NCBI GenBank assembly: GCA_040222875.1
Contig: JAVKCG010000008.1
Location: 372,001 to 436,000, forward strand
DNA from: JAJCYL01 sp040222875
Lineage (GTDB): Bacteria > Bacteroidota > Bacteroidia > Cytophagales > Cyclobacteriaceae
Length of the DNA stretch: 64,000 nucleotides
Direction of reading: 5' to 3'
The notes below the pieces were generated by a model, which was not told the DNA's origin, did not search any database, and saw only the letters and a list, made by a program, of their open reading frames with translations. Both the position numbers and the translations under genes were made by a program. Shown piece by piece: positions 61,719-64,000 of the stretch (positions within the stretch are counted from its first letter, which is position 1; each line of letters opens with the position of its first letter).

Positions 61719-63083
61719 TTGAGGACACTCACTTTTGCCTCAATGTTTTTCATGTTGATTTGCCAATTTGCGGTAGATGCTACCCATTTAATTGGTGGAT
61801 ATATTTATGCAGAGCGGGTTTCTCAAAATTCTTTTTTATATGAAATCAATGTTGAAGGGGTTACAGAGGTAGGAGATGATGTTTTGTTTGGTGGGGGTAC
61901 GCTGAGAGTAGGATCTATTGAATACAGAGATTTCGAAGTTTTAGAGGTTACCAGAACCGATGAAAGAAACATGTCGGTTTCGGTTAATCAAATTAAGATA
62001 CAGCATCAATTTGCCTCACCGGGTTTCTACACCATCTCTTATTCTGAAGAAAACAGGGGTACCAATATCAGCAACGTCATAAATTCATCTGAAACCCCTT
62101 TTTACATTGAAACGAAATTATCGATTGACCCTGCTATAGGAAGTGTGTCGACTCCAATCCTGGTAGACCTACCTGGTTTGCTTGGCGAAATAGGTAAAAC
62201 ATATTATTCAGCGCTACAAAGCTTTACCTCTGATTCCAGGGACAGTTTAGCCGTTAAAACTACCGTTCCCCTGACAGCAGCGGATTCACGGCTTGGCAAT
62301 TACTTGTTTCCAAACAATCCTGATTTTTATACCAATTTTAGTTCTGGAAATCAAGATGAAAATGGTTCGCCCAGGTTTTTGGCGGATGAAATATCAGGGA
62401 CTGTAATTTGGGACGCTCCGGGAGCGGTTGGTCAATATTTAATAGCCTTAGATATATCGCAGTTCAGGGTAATTGATGGAACTGACTTCCTGATTTCAAC
62501 TACATCGCTGGAATACGTTGTTTCTGTTTTAGGTTCAGATAATCTGCCTAAAATAATTTTAGAATCCGAAACTTGCGTGAGTAGTCAGAATACTGTTTCG
62601 ATTAATATTTCCTCAGCACTTCCTTATTCAGTACAGCCGGTTGGAAACACTTCAATAGCTACCATTAACGGAGTGCTATTTGAGGCAGCGGAGTTTGAAA
62701 ACCTGAGTGATGACAGATCTTACGACATACAATTTGAATCAGAAAATTCATCTGATGTATTGTTGATAGAAGTGGCTAACACCAGTGGTATTCAGACACT
62801 TGGTTTCATTATCAGCGATGATTGCCCAGTTAAGGTTGTTACTGGCATGCCACGGCAACCGGAAATTCAAGTTTATCCTAACCCGGCATCTACTTATCTG
62901 GAGATTTCTGGCACAAGTAACTTTTCTGAAGCAGTATTGACCGACCTTCTTGGTAGAAATGTTCTACAATTCTTTAATCGGGAGCAGAAGCAATTTGACA
63001 TCAGCCATTTAAACCCAGGCACCTATTTTTTGCTTCTTAAAGTTGACGGGAGCATCCTTAGAGAGAAGGTTGTAATTCAATAG
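61719..63083 (+). CDS. Secreted protein with T9SS type A sorting domain
   Basis: 454 residues from a TTG start, with a signal peptide ending near ATHLIGGYIYAERV. The segment ATHLIGG after the signal is typical of a family of long T9SS surface proteins that begin with a Ser/Thr-rich beta domain. The middle is beta-rich without known enzyme motifs. The C-terminal ~75 residues (QVYPNPASTYLEISG, LTDLLGRNVLQF, LNPGTYFLLLKVDG) form the Por_Secre_tail (type A) T9SS signal. Export and surface attachment through T9SS are therefore expected. It is probably its own transcription unit. Confidence 0.88.
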   Translation: MRTLTFASMFFMLICQFAVDATHLIGGYIYAERVSQNSFLYEINVEGVTEVGDDVLFGGGTLRVGSIEYRDFEVLEVTRTDERNMSVSVNQIKIQHQFASPGFYTISYSEENRGTNISNVINSSETPFYIETKLSIDPAIGSVSTPILVDLPGLLGEIGKTYYSALQSFTSDSRDSLAVKTTVPLTAADSRLGNYLFPNNPDFYTNFSSGNQDENGSPRFLADEISGTVIWDAPGAVGQYLIALDISQFRVIDGTDFLISTTSLEYVVSVLGSDNLPKIILESETCVSSQNTVSINISSALPYSVQPVGNTSIATINGVLFEAAEFENLSDDRSYDIQFESENSSDVLLIEVANTSGIQTLGFIISDDCPVKVVTGMPRQPEIQVYPNPASTYLEISGTSNFSEAVLTDLLGRNVLQFFNREQKQFDISHLNPGTYFLLLKVDGSILREKVVIQ

Positions 63084-63174
63084 CTCAGACCCTGACAGCA
63101 ATAAAAATTTCACATAGTTGTGATCTTTTTGTTACATCCTTTGCGTATTTATTAGGGTACTAAATCGTATTCTA

Positions 63175-63651
63175 ATGAAATTGATTCACACTATAATGAT
63201 ATTAATTGTTGCATCCTGCGCTTCACGGGCACAAGAGGAAATGACAAACTCCCCGATCAATGAAAAAGTTATTAAAAGTGAGGCTGAATGGAAGCAAGAA
63301 TTGACAGAACAGGAATTTTATGTGCTCCGAAATAAAGGCACAGAAAGAGCCTTCACAGGTAAGTACAATAACTTTAAGAAAGAAGGCGTATTTACATGTG
63401 CAGCTTGTGGCAACCCATTATTCGCATCTGATACCAAGTTTGATTCTGGCACTGGTTGGCCTAGTTTCTATACATATGCCACTGATACAAGCTTAGTTGA
63501 AGTGGTAGATAACTCTTATGGCATGAAACGCACCGAAGTAGTTTGTGCTAGGTGTGATGGTCATTTAGGCCATGTATTTGAAGATGGACCACAGCCCACA
63601 GGATTGAGGTACTGTATCAACTCAGTGTCGCTGGGCTTTGAAGGAAAATAA
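63175..63651 (+). CDS. msrB: Exported peptide-methionine (R)-S-oxide reductase, lipoprotein
   Basis: 158 residues. The signal LIVASC places a lipidated Cys at residue 15, so the enzyme is in the envelope, unlike cytosolic MsrB. The catalytic Cys is C147 in RYCINS. Zinc ligands are C75, C78 (CAAC), C124 and C127 (CARC). GTGWPSFY and GHLGHVFEDGPQPTGLRYC are family hallmarks. It repairs R-sulfoxides of exported proteins. There is no msrA fusion or neighbour. Confidence 0.95.
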   Translation: MKLIHTIMILIVASCASRAQEEMTNSPINEKVIKSEAEWKQELTEQEFYVLRNKGTERAFTGKYNNFKKEGVFTCAACGNPLFASDTKFDSGTGWPSFYTYATDTSLVEVVDNSYGMKRTEVVCARCDGHLGHVFEDGPQPTGLRYCINSVSLGFEGK

Positions 63652-63656
63652 GTAAA

Positions 63657-63682
63657 AGCCCCGGGTAATTTGGGGCTCATTT
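63657..63682. terminator. Terminator between msrB and icd
   Basis: AGCCCC (63657-63662) and GGGGCT (63672-63677) form a six-pair G/C-rich stem with a nine-base loop. A residues flank the left side and CATTT the right, so it can serve both convergent genes. Confidence 0.75.
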
Positions 63683-63685
63683 AAC

Positions 63686-64000
63686 TTAAATCGATTCTAA
63701 TATTTGGTTAAGCGTCTGACTTGGGCGCATTGCCTTGGAGGCCAGGTCTTCATCCGGATAGTAGTAACCATCGATGTCCACCGGCGAACCCTGTGCACTA
63801 TTTAGTTCATCGATAATCGTGGACTCTTTTGATGCCATCTCTTTTGAGACCCTCTCAAAAGTTGTTTTTAGATCGGAGTCTTCCGACTGCGATGCTAAGG
63901 CCTCAGCCCAATACATTGCCAGATAAAAATGGCTGCCACGGTTGTCCAGCTCATTTACTTTTCGTGAAGGGGACTTATTTTCTTCAAGGAATTTGCCTGT
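63686..64000 (-). CDS. icd: NADP-dependent isocitrate dehydrogenase, monomeric type, C-terminal end
   Basis: The frame runs in from the right edge of the window, and 104 codons plus stop are seen. The visible part reads NELDNRGSHFYLAMYWAEALASQ (near the start), SAQGSPVDIDGYYYPDEDLASKAMRPSQTLN and a short end. These are the closing segments of the ~740-residue monomeric IDH family, quite unlike the shorter dimeric enzymes. It converts isocitrate to 2-oxoglutarate in the citrate cycle with NADP. The active-site residues are outside the window. Confidence 0.93.
   Translation of the reverse strand, partial: TGKFLEENKSPSRKVNELDNRGSHFYLAMYWAEALASQSEDSDLKTTFERVSKEMASKESTIIDELNSAQGSPVDIDGYYYPDEDLASKAMRPSQTLNQILESI

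Overview
The window is a stretch of ordinary chromosome from a member of the Bacteroidota, most likely order Cytophagales. This rests on several lineage markers seen together: gliding-motility genes gldB, gldD and gldE, a PorP/SprF-type protein, surface proteins with type A and type B type IX secretion (T9SS) sorting domains, bshA for bacillithiol, DUF5686 and permease-prefix proteins, monomeric isocitrate dehydrogenase, and promoter boxes of the TAnnTTTG type. No rRNA, tRNA, CRISPR array or prophage was seen. Genes are dense on both strands, and only two gene-free stretches exceed 300 bases.

Layout. 1-434: 5' end of an IS200-like REP-associated transposase (RAYT) followed by nested inverted REP palindromes. 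435-4162: YitT transporter, anmK (cell-wall sugar recycling), an unnamed ATP-grasp-like protein and a helical lipoprotein. 4330-11387: a tripartite RND efflux operon (adaptor, pump, outer-membrane factor), richer in G+C than its surroundings and bracketed by two distantly similar helical proteins. 11459-18036: di-haem cytochrome c peroxidase, PadR regulator plus FtsX-type permease, an orphan response regulator and a SLC13 transporter. 18230-27463: PIN-PhoH protein, bshA, a GH3-like/serine hydrolase fusion, mutL and two tandem rhomboid proteases. 27801-32735: a large repeat adhesin with a T9SS type B tail, its PorP/SprF partner and an exported S1/P1 nuclease. 32732-47278: dnaX in two frames joined by an A10 slippery run, a DUF5686 outer-membrane protein, a short-chain dehydrogenase, a long hairpin repeat, an 11-Asp-box propeller protein, VOC protein, rsmI, pterin dehydratase and uvrA.

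47643-64000: an ECF sigma factor with a small overlapping partner, nth, a glycosyltransferase, gldB, a beta-barrel protein, a frameshifted SdpI-family gene, the HU-TPR-COX24-like-rng cluster, then mutY-ssb-gldE-gldD, recG, a T9SS cargo protein, an exported msrB and the 3' end of icd. DNA repair and replication genes (mutL, dnaX, uvrA, nth, mutY, ssb, recG) and gliding/T9SS genes recur through the window.

The observations most worth a second look are the dnaX slippage site (33295-33304), the SdpI-family gene broken by a 4-base tandem duplication (52922-52929), a 29-residue COX24/AURKAIP1-like gene (54716-54805), the RAYT/REP structure at the left edge, and the 124-base hairpin repeat at 37950-38073. 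No complete new defence or mobile system is evident.
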